Assembly (NCBI GenBank): GCA_021769625.1
Contig: JAETSN010000015.1
Coordinates: 1 to 64,000, forward strand
DNA: 64,000 nucleotides
Source of the DNA: [Clostridium] symbiosum
Lineage (GTDB): Bacteria > Bacillota > Clostridia > Lachnospirales > Lachnospiraceae
Direction of reading: 5' to 3'
In this document: positions 16,550 to 25,335 of the stretch, piece by piece
How the letters are laid out: each line of letters starts with the position of its first letter
Numbering within the stretch: the stretch's first letter is position 1
Translations under genes and position numbers: made by a program
Notes under the pieces: generated by a model
What the model saw: only the letters and a program-made list of their open reading frames with translations
What the model was told of the DNA's origin: nothing
Database searches by the model: none

Positions 16550-18058
16550 ATGAAAGAATTGCTGATGGATGTACAGAATATATCTAAAAAATTTCCCGGT
16601 GTGCAGGCACTGAGAGATGTTTGTTTTCAGGTGTATGAGGGGGAGGTCCATGCCCTGGTAGGGGAGAACGGCGCCGGGAAATCAACGCTGATGAATATTT
16701 TGTCCGGCGTATATGAACAGACGGAGGGGAAACTGATCTGGATGGGGAAGGAAGTCCGGTTTAAAGATACCCGCGAGCCGAAAAATCTTGGTATCGCGAT
16801 GATCCATCAGGAACTTTCTCTGGCCAGCCATCTGAGTGTGATGGAAAACATTTTCATGGGAAGACTCCCGAAAAAAAGAAACGGTCTGATCGATTATGAT
16901 AAATTGAAAGCTGATACAGCCGAGGTCTTAAAGAGAGTGGGACTGGAGGAGGAACTGGCGTCTGTCAGGGTTGACAGACTGAGCGTTTCCAGACAGCAGA
17001 TGGTGGAGATCGCAAGAGCGCTGTCTTTGGAGGCAAAGATGATCATCATGGACGAGCCGAGCTCGAGCCTGACGCAGAATGAAACACAGATACTGCTTGA
17101 TCTGATCAGGGAGTTGCGGTCTCAGGGAGTGGCGATCATCTATATTTCACACCGGATGGATGAAGTCTTTGAGATATCAGAACGGATCACGATCCTGCGG
17201 GACGGATGTGTTGCCGGCAGCTGCATGGCCGGGGATATCACAGTCAACGAAGTCCTTTCCAAAATGGTGGGGCGTGAATACAGGATAGAGAAACTGCACA
17301 GCTGCAATGCGGATTATCAGGCCGCACCGGTTTTGCGGGTGGAGCATCTGACATATAAAAATGTATTCCGGGATATCAGTTTCAGTTTATATCCCGCGGA
17401 GGTGCTGGTGATCACCGGATTGGTGGGAGCGGGGAGAAGCGAACTTCTGGAGACGGTGTTTGGGTACAGGCGGCAGGAAGCCGGGACGGTATATCTGGAC
17501 GGAAAGTCCGTCAATAACAGGAATCCGGGTGTGATGATGCGCGAGGGACTCGCCATTGTTCCGGAGGGGCGTAAGCTGAACGGTATCTTTCCGCAGCTGT
17601 CCGTGTATGATAATATGCGGATCAGTTCCCTCGGCAAATATAAAAAAGCCGGTGTTCTGGATAACGGTGCTATCCGCCGGGATGTCGACAGGCAGGTAAA
17701 TGCCATGCGGATCAAAACACCTTCCGTCTCACAGAAAATGAAATATCTCTCCGGCGGGAATCAGCAGAAGGTGATTCTGGGAAGATGTATGATGTGTACC
17801 CCGAAGGTGCTGATAATGGATGAACCTACCAACGGGATCGATGTGGGAGCAAAGCAGGAGATTTATAAAATAATTGATGAACTGTCGCAAAATGGCATGT
17901 CCATCATCTGCATATCCTCTGAACTGCAGGAAGTGCTGACTATTGCCGACAGGATCATTGTCATGCATGAGGGGACGATCACCGGCGAGATGAAGAACGA
18001 AAATGTGACTCAGGATACGATCATGCGGTACGCGTCCAATCAGATGGGTAGCGTCTGA
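16550..18058 (+). CDS. Ribose/galactose-type (RbsA/MglA-like) ABC importer ATPase
   Basis: A 502-residue fused ATPase with two nucleotide-binding domains, which powers the importer. Domain 1: Walker A GENGAGKSTL, Walker B IIMDEPSSSLT, and a degenerate signature LSVSRQQMVEIARAL. Domain 2: GLVGAGRSELL, signature LSGGNQQKVILGRCM and Walker B LIMDEPTNGIDVG. The altered Walker A of domain 2 is normal for the CUT2 family. The start follows ACAGGAGGCTGGCA. It is 39 bp downstream of the binding protein gene. Confidence 0.93.
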   Translation: MKELLMDVQNISKKFPGVQALRDVCFQVYEGEVHALVGENGAGKSTLMNILSGVYEQTEGKLIWMGKEVRFKDTREPKNLGIAMIHQELSLASHLSVMENIFMGRLPKKRNGLIDYDKLKADTAEVLKRVGLEEELASVRVDRLSVSRQQMVEIARALSLEAKMIIMDEPSSSLTQNETQILLDLIRELRSQGVAIIYISHRMDEVFEISERITILRDGCVAGSCMAGDITVNEVLSKMVGREYRIEKLHSCNADYQAAPVLRVEHLTYKNVFRDISFSLYPAEVLVITGLVGAGRSELLETVFGYRRQEAGTVYLDGKSVNNRNPGVMMREGLAIVPEGRKLNGIFPQLSVYDNMRISSLGKYKKAGVLDNGAIRRDVDRQVNAMRIKTPSVSQKMKYLSGGNQQKVILGRCMMCTPKVLIMDEPTNGIDVGAKQEIYKIIDELSQNGMSIICISSELQEVLTIADRIIVMHEGTITGEMKNENVTQDTIMRYASNQMGSV

Positions 18059-18159
18059 TAAGATAAAGATTTAGCATGCGTATTGAGCGCTGTATGGATT
18101 GGCTCAGACAGTCTGGCATATCAGCTTCTGGGACCGTTAAATAAAAATGGAGAAAAAAT

Positions 18160-18825
18160 ATGAAAAGAATACTTTGCTACGGGGATTCAAACACTCACGG
18201 CTGTAATCCGGCGTGGGTGCCTGAATGGGAAAATGATATGGCTAAGGGTGTACGGTTTTCCAACAACGAGAGATGGACCGGCATTTTATCAAAACTGCTC
18301 GGGGAGGAATATGAAGTGATCGAGGAAGGGCTTCCCGGCAGGACCACGGTCTTTGCCGATCCTGTATATCCGTATTTTGACGGGAGAGCGTCAGCCGTGA
18401 CCACGATACTTTCCCAGAGTCCGATCGATCTGTTGATCATCATGCTGGGAACCAATGATCTGAAGGTGACTTTTACCCCCTCTGAAGATGTGGCGGTGCG
18501 CGCTATGGAAGAGCTTCTGAAGGTCATGCTGAATCCGTATATATGGGAGCACAGGAGGGTGCCGAAGGTACTGATCGTTTCGCCGGTGGAGATCAGGGAA
18601 AATATTGCAGATTCCCACTTCTGGGGTATGTATGACCATACAAGCGTAGAATTATCAAAGAAGCTGGCTGGTCTGTATGAGCCGCTCAGCCGCCGGTATG
18701 GATGTGAATTCCTGAATGCGGCAGCTGTAGCAGAAGCTTCTTTGCTGGACGGCATCCATATGGATGCGCAGAATCATGCAAAGCTGGCCGAAGCGTTGTG
18801 CAAAAAGGTGAAGCAGATCCTGTAG
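18160..18825 (+). CDS. SGNH/GDSL hydrolase family esterase
   Basis: A 221-residue cytoplasmic hydrolase without a signal peptide. Block I: CYGDSNTHG with the catalytic Ser. Block II Gly: EEGLPGRTTVFAD. Block III: MLGTNDLK with the oxyanion Asn. Block V: DGIHMDAQNHAKLAEAL with the catalytic Asp and His. This layout resembles arylesterase or carbohydrate-esterase members such as acetyl-xylan esterases. It is 101 bp downstream of the importer ATPase on the same strand, so it may deacylate the imported compound; that link is inference from position only. Confidence 0.88.
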   Translation: MKRILCYGDSNTHGCNPAWVPEWENDMAKGVRFSNNERWTGILSKLLGEEYEVIEEGLPGRTTVFADPVYPYFDGRASAVTTILSQSPIDLLIIMLGTNDLKVTFTPSEDVAVRAMEELLKVMLNPYIWEHRRVPKVLIVSPVEIRENIADSHFWGMYDHTSVELSKKLAGLYEPLSRRYGCEFLNAAAVAEASLLDGIHMDAQNHAKLAEALCKKVKQIL

Positions 18826-18901
18826 GCAAAAGAGGTTTATTACTTTTGTTTCTGGTAAATTTTGGTTTTTATGCTAAACAGCGAAAAAAGCATACATATG
18901 T

Positions 18902-18936
18902 AAACCTGGGGCAGATCTGTTCCGGGTTTATTTTAT
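18902..18936 (+). terminator. Rho-independent terminator after the SGNH hydrolase gene
   Basis: AAACCTGG and CCGGGTTT arms with the tail ATTTTAT. Confidence 0.65.
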
Positions 18937-18994
18937 CGTTGTCTGCCCCTGATTAAAATTTTATTAATATATGTTTAAGATATTTTGTATTTGA

Positions 18995-19023
18995 TTGACA
19001 CGGCACAGATCAAACTATAATAT
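18995..19023 (+). promoter_or_regulatory. Sigma-A promoter for the S8 peptidase gene
   Basis: TTGACA (18995-19000), 17-bp spacer, TAATAT (19018-19023); an overlapping TATAAT is also present. Confidence 0.7.
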
Positions 19024-19088
19024 AGTGACGAAGCAGGTTAGGAAGGGCTTTTGTCAGTCGGAAGCAATTTCCGGGTGTAAGGGGAACG

Positions 19089-20048
19089 GTGTCATATATG
19101 AAAAGGGTAATAAAACAGATAGCTGCAGCATTGACCGCAATTGTATTTGTTTGTTCGGTGGGTCTCAATATCTGGCTCTGGAAGGCGGCTGCGCCGTCGG
19201 AAAAGATCTGGAATATTAATTTCCCGGATGCCAATTCCAGAGAAAACTATTATTCCATGCACAATATAGAAGAAGCGCATCAGATCAGTACAGGTTCGGG
19301 TGTGAAGGTGGGAATTCTGGACTGGGGATTTGGCTTTGAAGAACACGAAGGGTTGTATGCGGGAGGCAAGGATTTTACCACTTACAGTTATCATGAAGAT
19401 AATTTCAATCATACCAGCGAGCACGGTTTCTGGATGGCGCAGACGCTGAAGGAGGTCGCGCCGAATGCGGAAGTTTATGCGCTGGGAACTTTTGTGCCGG
19501 ACAGTGAAGAGGAGTGGGTGGATGCGATGATCGATGCGGTTCACTGGGCGATGGATGAGGGGATAGATATACTGACTTTGTCCCATCAGGAAATCTCTGA
19601 TGAGAACCGTCAGCGCTTTGATGCGGAAATTGATAAAGCGGTGGAACAGGGGATCGTGACGACTTTTATCCACTATGACAATCCGAATAATATCCTTCCG
19701 TGGGGCATCTGGAGCGACGGCGGAGAGGAGTATTATGACAGGGCGGAGGATATCAATATCTTCCAGTATGATTATAATACGCTGTTTCTAGACAACTATA
19801 GGGAGGCCGTGAAAGACCCGGGGTTCGAGGGAAATTACAAGGACCAGCTTTATACGTCCATCTCATCGATGTCCGTGGTGACGGCGGGATTTGTGGCAAT
19901 GCTGGAGGAAGTGGATGATACGTTGACGCCCGCGGAATACAAGGCGATACTGGTGGAGACAAGCCGCCCGATGGAATACGCGGGGGAAAGGGCAGAGCAT
20001 GTGGCTGATATCGAAGCGGCGGTGTGGTATCTGGCACAGCGGAAGTGA
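19089..20048 (+). CDS. Membrane-anchored subtilisin-like (S8) peptidase, divergent active-site motifs
   Basis: A 319-residue protein starting at GTG 19089 behind AAGGGG; ATG 19098 is an alternative. An N-terminal signal anchor (about residues 10-33) puts the rest outside the membrane. S8 motifs are present but altered: the Asp motif reads VGILDWGFGF (near residue 78) instead of DTG, the His motif reads EHGFWMAQTL (near 112) and the Ser region reads TSISSMSVVTAGFVAM (near 260) instead of GTSMAAPHVAG. No pro-domain of normal size is visible. It could be an active but divergent protease or a degenerate, binding-only member. It stands alone with its own promoter and terminator, next to a BlaI/M56 module. 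Confidence 0.75.
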   Translation: MSYMKRVIKQIAAALTAIVFVCSVGLNIWLWKAAAPSEKIWNINFPDANSRENYYSMHNIEEAHQISTGSGVKVGILDWGFGFEEHEGLYAGGKDFTTYSYHEDNFNHTSEHGFWMAQTLKEVAPNAEVYALGTFVPDSEEEWVDAMIDAVHWAMDEGIDILTLSHQEISDENRQRFDAEIDKAVEQGIVTTFIHYDNPNNILPWGIWSDGGEEYYDRAEDINIFQYDYNTLFLDNYREAVKDPGFEGNYKDQLYTSISSMSVVTAGFVAMLEEVDDTLTPAEYKAILVETSRPMEYAGERAEHVADIEAAVWYLAQRK

Positions 20049-20136
20049 AATACTGCCGTGAGAATGCAGCGGTAGTCAAAAGAGTTTAGGTGCAGAAAAT
20101 CTGCCTTGCTATATATGTAGTCAGTTTTTTTAAAAT

Positions 20137-20172
20137 AAGCTGTTTTTTGCGGGTTGCAAAAGCAGCTTTTTT
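20137..20172 (+). terminator. Rho-independent terminator after the S8 peptidase gene
   Basis: AAGCTGTTTTTTGC and GCAAAAGCAGCTT arms around GGGTT, then TTTTAT. Confidence 0.7.
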
Positions 20173-20206
20173 ATATGCACATGGGTGCGGAGAGGAAATT
20201 TTGCTG

Positions 20207-20260
20207 TTGACAATTAGACTACATGATGTTATCCTATATTAAGACTACAAAGTGTTATCT
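20207..20260 (+). promoter_or_regulatory. Promoter with two BlaI-type operators, module 2
   Basis: TTGACA (20207-20212) and TATCCT (20230-20235) are spaced 17 bp. Two related imperfect palindromes, AGACTACATGATGTTATCC (20216-20234) and AGACTACAAAGTGTTATCT (20242-20260), lie 26 bp apart. One covers the spacer and -10 box, the other the start region. Confidence 0.7.
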
Positions 20261-20317
20261 AAAATTATCAGGAATAATATTTGGATAGCAGATAAAGGAT
20301 GACAGGAGGAAAGCAAT

Positions 20318-20698
20318 ATGATTCAGCAGGTTTCCAATTCCGAACTGGAATTGATGAAGATCGTATGGGCAAACGGCGGAACGGCGCTGTATGCGCATAT
20401 CATGGAAGAATTATCGAAGGCAGGTTTTACCTGGCAGAAGAATACGATCATCACGCTGTTGTCGAGGCTGGTGGAGAAGGGACTTTTGAAGACGAGCAAG
20501 ATCGGCAGGCGCAACGAATATACCGCGGTGGTATCCGAGGCGGATTACCAGGCGGAGCAGACACAAGCTCTTTTAAATAAGCTCTATGAGGGCAGCGCGA
20601 AGGGGCTGGTGGCGACGCTGATACAGAGAGAGATGCTCACGGATAAAGATTATGAGGAATTAAAACAGTTTTGGGAAAGGGAGAGGGAAAGAAAATGA
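20318..20698 (+). CDS. BlaI/MecI/CopY family transcriptional repressor (module 2)
   Basis: A 126-residue winged-helix protein (VSNSELELMKIVWANGGTALYAHIMEEL, FTWQKNTIITLLSRLVEKGLL, RRNEYTAVVSEADY). The C-terminal helical part (AEQTQALLNKLYEGSAKGLVATL) is the dimerisation and cleavage region. ATG follows GACAGGAGGAAAGCAAT. Its stop codon overlaps the start of the M56 gene (ATGA). It is presumably autoregulated through the paired operators upstream. Confidence 0.9.
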   Translation: MIQQVSNSELELMKIVWANGGTALYAHIMEELSKAGFTWQKNTIITLLSRLVEKGLLKTSKIGRRNEYTAVVSEADYQAEQTQALLNKLYEGSAKGLVATLIQREMLTDKDYEELKQFWERERERK

Positions 20699-23064
20699 AT
20701 GATGTGATGAGAATGGTTCTTTCGCTGTCTTTGTCAGGGACTTTGCTGATCTTTGTTTTATTTCTCTGCAAGCCTTTTTATAAGAACAGGATCAGCAGGC
20801 GATGGCAGTATTATATCTGGCTGGTGGTCATTGCAAGGCTACTTATCCCTTTTGCGCCCAGACAGAATCTTATGGGGATGATGTTTGACAGGATGGAGCA
20901 GGTGACGGCAGAGACAGCGGCAGAGCAGAACGCAGGACAGGCGGGACAGCCTGCGGAGAAGGGAGCTGGATCAGCGGAGCAGTTGGCGGATAGGGAAGCG
21001 GAATTAGCAGAGCAGCCGGCAGAGAGGGAAGCGGGTTCAGCGGAGCAGCCAGTGGAGAGGGAAGCGGGTTTAGCAGGGCAGCCAGCAGAGAAGGAAGCGG
21101 GATCGGTGGGACAGCCGGCAGAGAGGAATGCGGAACCGGTGGAGCAGCCGGCTGCCGGGGAAGCGGTCGGGACAGATACTGCTGATGCGGATATGGAATC
21201 GACGGCGTCTTATATAGCCGAAAGGAATGCTGTCGGCATCCTGCAGTATCTCTGGCTCATATGGCTGGGCGGGGCAGCGTTTCTTCTGATACGGAGAGTG
21301 ACGATGTATCAAAGTTTTGTAAAATATATCAGGGTCGGCAGGGAAGAGGTCTCCGATATCAAACTGATGGATCTTCTGGCGGAGATGGAAGAAGAGATAG
21401 GGATAAAGCGTCCGGTGGAACTTTATACAAATACACTGGTGTCTTCCCCGCTGCTTCTTGGACTTTTCCGTCCCTGTATCATCCTGCCAAAAACCGATCT
21501 GCCGAGGGAGGATCTCCGGTATACGATACGCCATGAGCTGATCCATCACAGGCGTTTTGACCTGTTGTATAAGTGGCTGGTTCAGATCACGGTCTGCCTG
21601 CACTGGTTTAATCCTTTTGTATGGCTGATGGGAAAGGAGACGGGGCGCGCCTGCGAACTTGCCTGCGATGAGGCGCTCGCGGGAGGGCTGGATGCCGAGG
21701 GGCGCAGAGCCTACGGGGATACTTTGCTGCATGCGGCAAAAGACGGCGGCGGGGACAGTTTTCGCGAGCCCGTCGTATCGTTGACGCTCAGCGAGAACGG
21801 AAAACTGCTGAAAGAGAGATTGGGCGCCATTGCAGATTTCAGGAAACAGCCCAAAGCAGTTAAGGTACTGTCTGCGTTTCTGGCGGCGGCGCTGATACTG
21901 GGAGGCGTTATGACGGGGGCGGCAGCTCCGGCAGCTTTGGCGGCATCTGCGGACGGAAATGTGTTTTTGGCGGAAGAAAACGCTTCCATGGAGACGCTGG
22001 AGTTCAAAGGCGTAACATATTATCTTGTTTTTAACGAGGCGCAGCTTCGGGCAATCGGGACAGGGGAATATGGAGCGGATAAAAATTATATGCAGCAGGC
22101 GGATATCCGGATGAGCACGGATGAATGGGAACCACTGGGAACGATGGATGAGCCCTTCACAGGCAGCTACAACGGAAACGGCTTTGAGATCATCGGGCTG
22201 ACCGCGACGGACGAGGAAACGGAGCTGGCGGGAATGTTCGGGGCGGCGCGGGATGCGCATATTTATAATATAACCCTGCGGGACCACAATATAAGAAACA
22301 AAAACAGCGCGGAGCAGCCGGACTTCCCGATTCTTGCCTGTGATCTGGGAGGCAATCGTGTTTATGATAATATTGTATATCTTTCGGACGAGATCATAAC
22401 CGGCGTGCAGGGGACGGACACCAACAAGACGAAGGCTCCGGGATCAGCCGATCAGGAGACCGCATCCAAAGCCGGGGAATACTATGAAAACGGAAGCCTT
22501 CCGGGATTTAGCAGAGCTTTTTCCGTACTGGATGAATCCTCCCGGAAGTCGTGGCTCGAGAGAATATATGCCGACGAAGAAACCGCGTTTTTTTCGGTTT
22601 CCCTGCAGCAGATGGAGACAGGAAGCCCCCTGATCAGCTATTTTGCACAGAAGGCTTATGAGGACGGCAGGATTGCTTTTTTCGCTGTCCTGACAGATCA
22701 TATGGACAAAGATGTACTGGAGGGTTGGCTGAATCAGGCGGAGGCAGAAGGGAAGCATAACTTCGAGTCAGTGCTGCTCACCGCAATGGATCGGGACTGG
22801 GAAAAGGCTGCGCTGCAGGAAGAACTGGACAGACAGCGGGAGGAAGAGTACCGGAGCGTCGGCATCACAACGAACGGCAAACTGCGCTATTATCAGGGGC
22901 AGCTCGTGAATGTTTTCCTTGATATGCAGCAGCCGGATAAAGCCTTTTATCTGTTGGATATGAATCCGGACGGCATTGTGAATGTGAAGATTGTCCGCGA
23001 TAAGGACGGAAAAATACAGGGGGCAGCGTACATGACGGACGCGGAAGTGAAGGCATTGTTCTGA
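20695..23064 (+). CDS. M56 family (BlaR1-like) sensor with an 11-residue repeat loop (module 2)
   Basis: A 789-residue protein started at ATG 20695, which overlaps the repressor stop codon. Two N-terminal helices (about 8-27, 36-55) are followed by an extracytoplasmic loop containing six and a half repeats of an 11-residue unit such as EQPAEREAGSA (residues about 84-153). A third helix is near 182-202. The zinc motif HELIH is at 280-284, then CLHWFNPFVWLM and ACELACDEAL. A fourth helix is near 400-425. The 360-residue C-terminal part contains FTGSYNGNGFEIIGLTATDEETELAGMFG, like the GLUG repeat of surface proteins, so it may sense an extracellular or envelope ligand. It converges with a MATE gene 7 bp away. 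Confidence 0.85.
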   Translation: MNDVMRMVLSLSLSGTLLIFVLFLCKPFYKNRISRRWQYYIWLVVIARLLIPFAPRQNLMGMMFDRMEQVTAETAAEQNAGQAGQPAEKGAGSAEQLADREAELAEQPAEREAGSAEQPVEREAGLAGQPAEKEAGSVGQPAERNAEPVEQPAAGEAVGTDTADADMESTASYIAERNAVGILQYLWLIWLGGAAFLLIRRVTMYQSFVKYIRVGREEVSDIKLMDLLAEMEEEIGIKRPVELYTNTLVSSPLLLGLFRPCIILPKTDLPREDLRYTIRHELIHHRRFDLLYKWLVQITVCLHWFNPFVWLMGKETGRACELACDEALAGGLDAEGRRAYGDTLLHAAKDGGGDSFREPVVSLTLSENGKLLKERLGAIADFRKQPKAVKVLSAFLAAALILGGVMTGAAAPAALAASADGNVFLAEENASMETLEFKGVTYYLVFNEAQLRAIGTGEYGADKNYMQQADIRMSTDEWEPLGTMDEPFTGSYNGNGFEIIGLTATDEETELAGMFGAARDAHIYNITLRDHNIRNKNSAEQPDFPILACDLGGNRVYDNIVYLSDEIITGVQGTDTNKTKAPGSADQETASKAGEYYENGSLPGFSRAFSVLDESSRKSWLERIYADEETAFFSVSLQQMETGSPLISYFAQKAYEDGRIAFFAVLTDHMDKDVLEGWLNQAEAEGKHNFESVLLTAMDRDWEKAALQEELDRQREEEYRSVGITTNGKLRYYQGQLVNVFLDMQQPDKAFYLLDMNPDGIVNVKIVRDKDGKIQGAAYMTDAEVKALF
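20944..21153 (+). repeat. 33-bp in-frame tandem repeats in the M56 sensor gene
   Basis: Six full units and one partial unit of 33 bp encode GQPAEKGAGSA, EQLADREAELA, EQPAEREAGSA, EQPVEREAGLA, GQPAEKEAGSV, GQPAERNAEPV, EQPA. The units are imperfect but share the same periodicity, so copy number may change by slippage or recombination. Confidence 0.85.
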
Positions 23065-23071
23065 CCCGGCG

Positions 23072-24421
23072 CTATTTTTGCCGCATCTCTTTTATCACGC
23101 TCACGCCGATGGGCACAGAGATCGCGAGCGTCAGTACATCGGAAACCGCCTGACAGATTTCCACGCCGAAAAGCCCGAAACAGCGGGGCAGTATGAAGAT
23201 GAGCGGAAGAAAACAGAGCCCCTGCCTTGCGGAGGCGACGATGGACGCCTTCAGCCCTTTCCCGATGGACTGCAGCATCATGTTGCACATGACGATCCAT
23301 GCATTCAGCGGAAAGGCGATGACCTGATACCGCAGGGCAGCCGTCCCCACCGCGATCACGTCCGGATCGTCCCTCCGGAACAGGGTGACAAGTTCTGGGG
23401 CGAAGATAAAACCTGCCGTCCCCACGACAAGCAGGAACAGGAGGGCATATTTGACACAGAACCAGAAGCCTTCCAGCACCCTGTCGTTTTTGCCGGCGCC
23501 GTAGTTGAAGCCGCAGACCGGCTGGAAGCCCTGTCCGAACCCGATCAGCGCGGAATTCGCAAACATGGCGATCCTTGATACGATGGACATGCCGGCGATC
23601 GCCGCGTCCCCGTAAAGGCCCGCCGTGCGGTTTAAGAAAACGGCAGCCAGACTCGCAAGACCCTGCCGGCACAGAGAAGGCGTACCGCCGCGTATGATCT
23701 CCCGGTAAAAGTGAAGGCTTGGCTTAAAATTGGTAAAGCGGATCTGCATATTGCCGCCTTTTCGAATCATGATCAACAGGAAGATAAAGCTGACATACTG
23801 ACTCGTCGTTGTCGCGATGGCGGCGCCGGCGATACCGAGCCCGCATCCGAAGATCAGTATCGGGTCGAGCACGATATTGAGCACCGCGCCGGATACGATG
23901 CCGATCATCGCGTAAAAAGCGCTTCCCTGATACCGCATCTGATTGTTGAGCACGAGGGAGGTGGTCATCGCCGGGGTGCCGAGCAGAATGATCCAGAGGT
24001 AAGTGACCGTATAGGAAAATATGGTGTCCGTCGATCCGAGCAGATATGCCAGAGGCTCAAGAAAAACAAGCCCCAGCGCCATCAGGATGACGCCGGCGAT
24101 AAAGGCGGAGAAAAAGCCGACGGATGCCATTTTTTCCGCTTCTTCTATTTCATTTGCGCCCAGCTTTCGGGATATGTAGTTGCCGGAACCGTGTCCGAAG
24201 AAAAAGCCCACAGCCTGAATGACCGCCATGACCGAAAACACGATGCCGACCGCGCCGGTCGCCTGTGTGTTGATCTTTCCCACAAAAAAGGTATCCACCA
24301 TATTATAGAAGGAGGTGATCAGCATGCTCAAGATAGTGGGGCCTGCGAGGGTGCAGATCAGCTTTCTGACCGGGGTTTCCAGCATATAGGCTCTTTTTTC
24401 CTCTGCGTTTGTGAAATTCAT
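23072..24421 (-). CDS. MATE family efflux transporter
   Basis: A 449-residue, 12-helix membrane protein of the MATE family (DinF/NorM clan), which exports drugs or metabolites in exchange for Na+ or H+. Typical segments are LAGPTILSMLITSFYNMVDTFFVGKINTQATGAVG, LGTPAMTTSLVLNNQMRYQGSAFYAMIG and ALIGFGQGFQPVCGFNYGAGKNDRV. The ATG (complement of 24421) follows AGGAGG. Partial repeat E1 lies upstream. No cognate regulator is adjacent. It converges with the M56 gene. Confidence 0.92.
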   Translation of the reverse strand: MNFTNAEEKRAYMLETPVRKLICTLAGPTILSMLITSFYNMVDTFFVGKINTQATGAVGIVFSVMAVIQAVGFFFGHGSGNYISRKLGANEIEEAEKMASVGFFSAFIAGVILMALGLVFLEPLAYLLGSTDTIFSYTVTYLWIILLGTPAMTTSLVLNNQMRYQGSAFYAMIGIVSGAVLNIVLDPILIFGCGLGIAGAAIATTTSQYVSFIFLLIMIRKGGNMQIRFTNFKPSLHFYREIIRGGTPSLCRQGLASLAAVFLNRTAGLYGDAAIAGMSIVSRIAMFANSALIGFGQGFQPVCGFNYGAGKNDRVLEGFWFCVKYALLFLLVVGTAGFIFAPELVTLFRRDDPDVIAVGTAALRYQVIAFPLNAWIVMCNMMLQSIGKGLKASIVASARQGLCFLPLIFILPRCFGLFGVEICQAVSDVLTLAISVPIGVSVIKEMRQK

Positions 24422-24448
24422 AAAAGAAGACCTCCTACTTTCAAAATG

Positions 24449-24491
24449 CTCCTTAAGTATTTTATGTTCTTCCCATCTGACTGAGCCGTTA
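24449..24491 (+). repeat. Partial intergenic repeat E1 (3' half)
   Basis: GCTCCTTAAGTATTTTATGTTCTTCCC and the following AGCCGTTAACTAAGTGA match the 3' half of the E1 copy at 35651-35812. The 5' half is absent here. Confidence 0.65.
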
Positions 24492-24492
24492 A

Positions 24493-25335
24493 CTAAGTGA
24501 CAATGTTTCCAATCAGACAGCTCAGGAAAAACAGAATAATGTCCGCGGCGACGATGGTGGCGCCGGTGGGCGTTGAAAATAAGATCGACAGCAATATGCC
24601 CATGAGGGCGCCTGTCACGGAAAGGACGGCGGAACAGATCACAACGCCCTTAAAACTGGTGACGACGCGCATGGCGGACAGGGCGGGGAAAATGATCAGG
24701 GCGGAGATCAGCAGGGATCCCACCAGATTCATCGAAAGAACGATGATCACCGCTGTGATCACCGCGATCAGCAGATTGTACATCTCCGCGTTTTTGCCGG
24801 TCGCTTTTGTAAAATCTTCATCGAAGGTCACGGCAAAGATCCGGTTGTAGAACAGGATATAAAAAACGATCACACAGACCGACATCACGATACAGACGAT
24901 AACTTCTCTGCGGGTGAGCGTCAAAATGGAGGTGGAGCCGAACAGGGTGGAGCAGACATCGCCGGAAACGTTGGCGGATGTGGAAAACAAATGCAGCACT
25001 AGATAACCGACGGCGAGGGCGCCGACGGAAAGCATGGCAATGGCGGCGTCTCCCTTGATCTTTGTGTGCTGTCCGGTGCGCAGGAGGATGATCGCCGCGA
25101 TGACTGTGACGGGCATGATAAACAGCGTATTGTCCGCGAGCTTAAATACGGTAGCGACCGCCATGGCGCCGAAGGCTACATGGGAGAGGCCATCTCCGAT
25201 GAAGGAGAATCGTTTCAGCACGAGGGTCACGCCCAAAAGGGAAGAGCAGAGTGCCGTCAGGACCCCGACGATCAGCGCATATCTGACGAAGGGGTACTGC
25301 ATGTAAAATAGAAATTCCTGAATATAGCTTTCCAT
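24493..25335 (-). CDS. znuB: Zinc/manganese-type ABC transporter permease (ZnuB-like)
   Basis: A 280-residue membrane protein of the ABC-3 family with about eight helices. Recognisable parts are ALCSSLLGVTLVLKRFSFIGDGLSHVAFGA and VGSLLISALIIFPALSAMRV, typical of ZnuB/AdcB/MntB permeases. It is the last gene of a three-gene minus-strand operon. Its start overlaps the stop of the ATPase gene by one base. Transition metal import is the family function; zinc versus manganese cannot be settled from sequence alone. Confidence 0.9.
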   Translation of the reverse strand: MESYIQEFLFYMQYPFVRYALIVGVLTALCSSLLGVTLVLKRFSFIGDGLSHVAFGAMAVATVFKLADNTLFIMPVTVIAAIILLRTGQHTKIKGDAAIAMLSVGALAVGYLVLHLFSTSANVSGDVCSTLFGSTSILTLTRREVIVCIVMSVCVIVFYILFYNRIFAVTFDEDFTKATGKNAEMYNLLIAVITAVIIVLSMNLVGSLLISALIIFPALSAMRVVTSFKGVVICSAVLSVTGALMGILLSILFSTPTGATIVAADIILFFLSCLIGNIVT

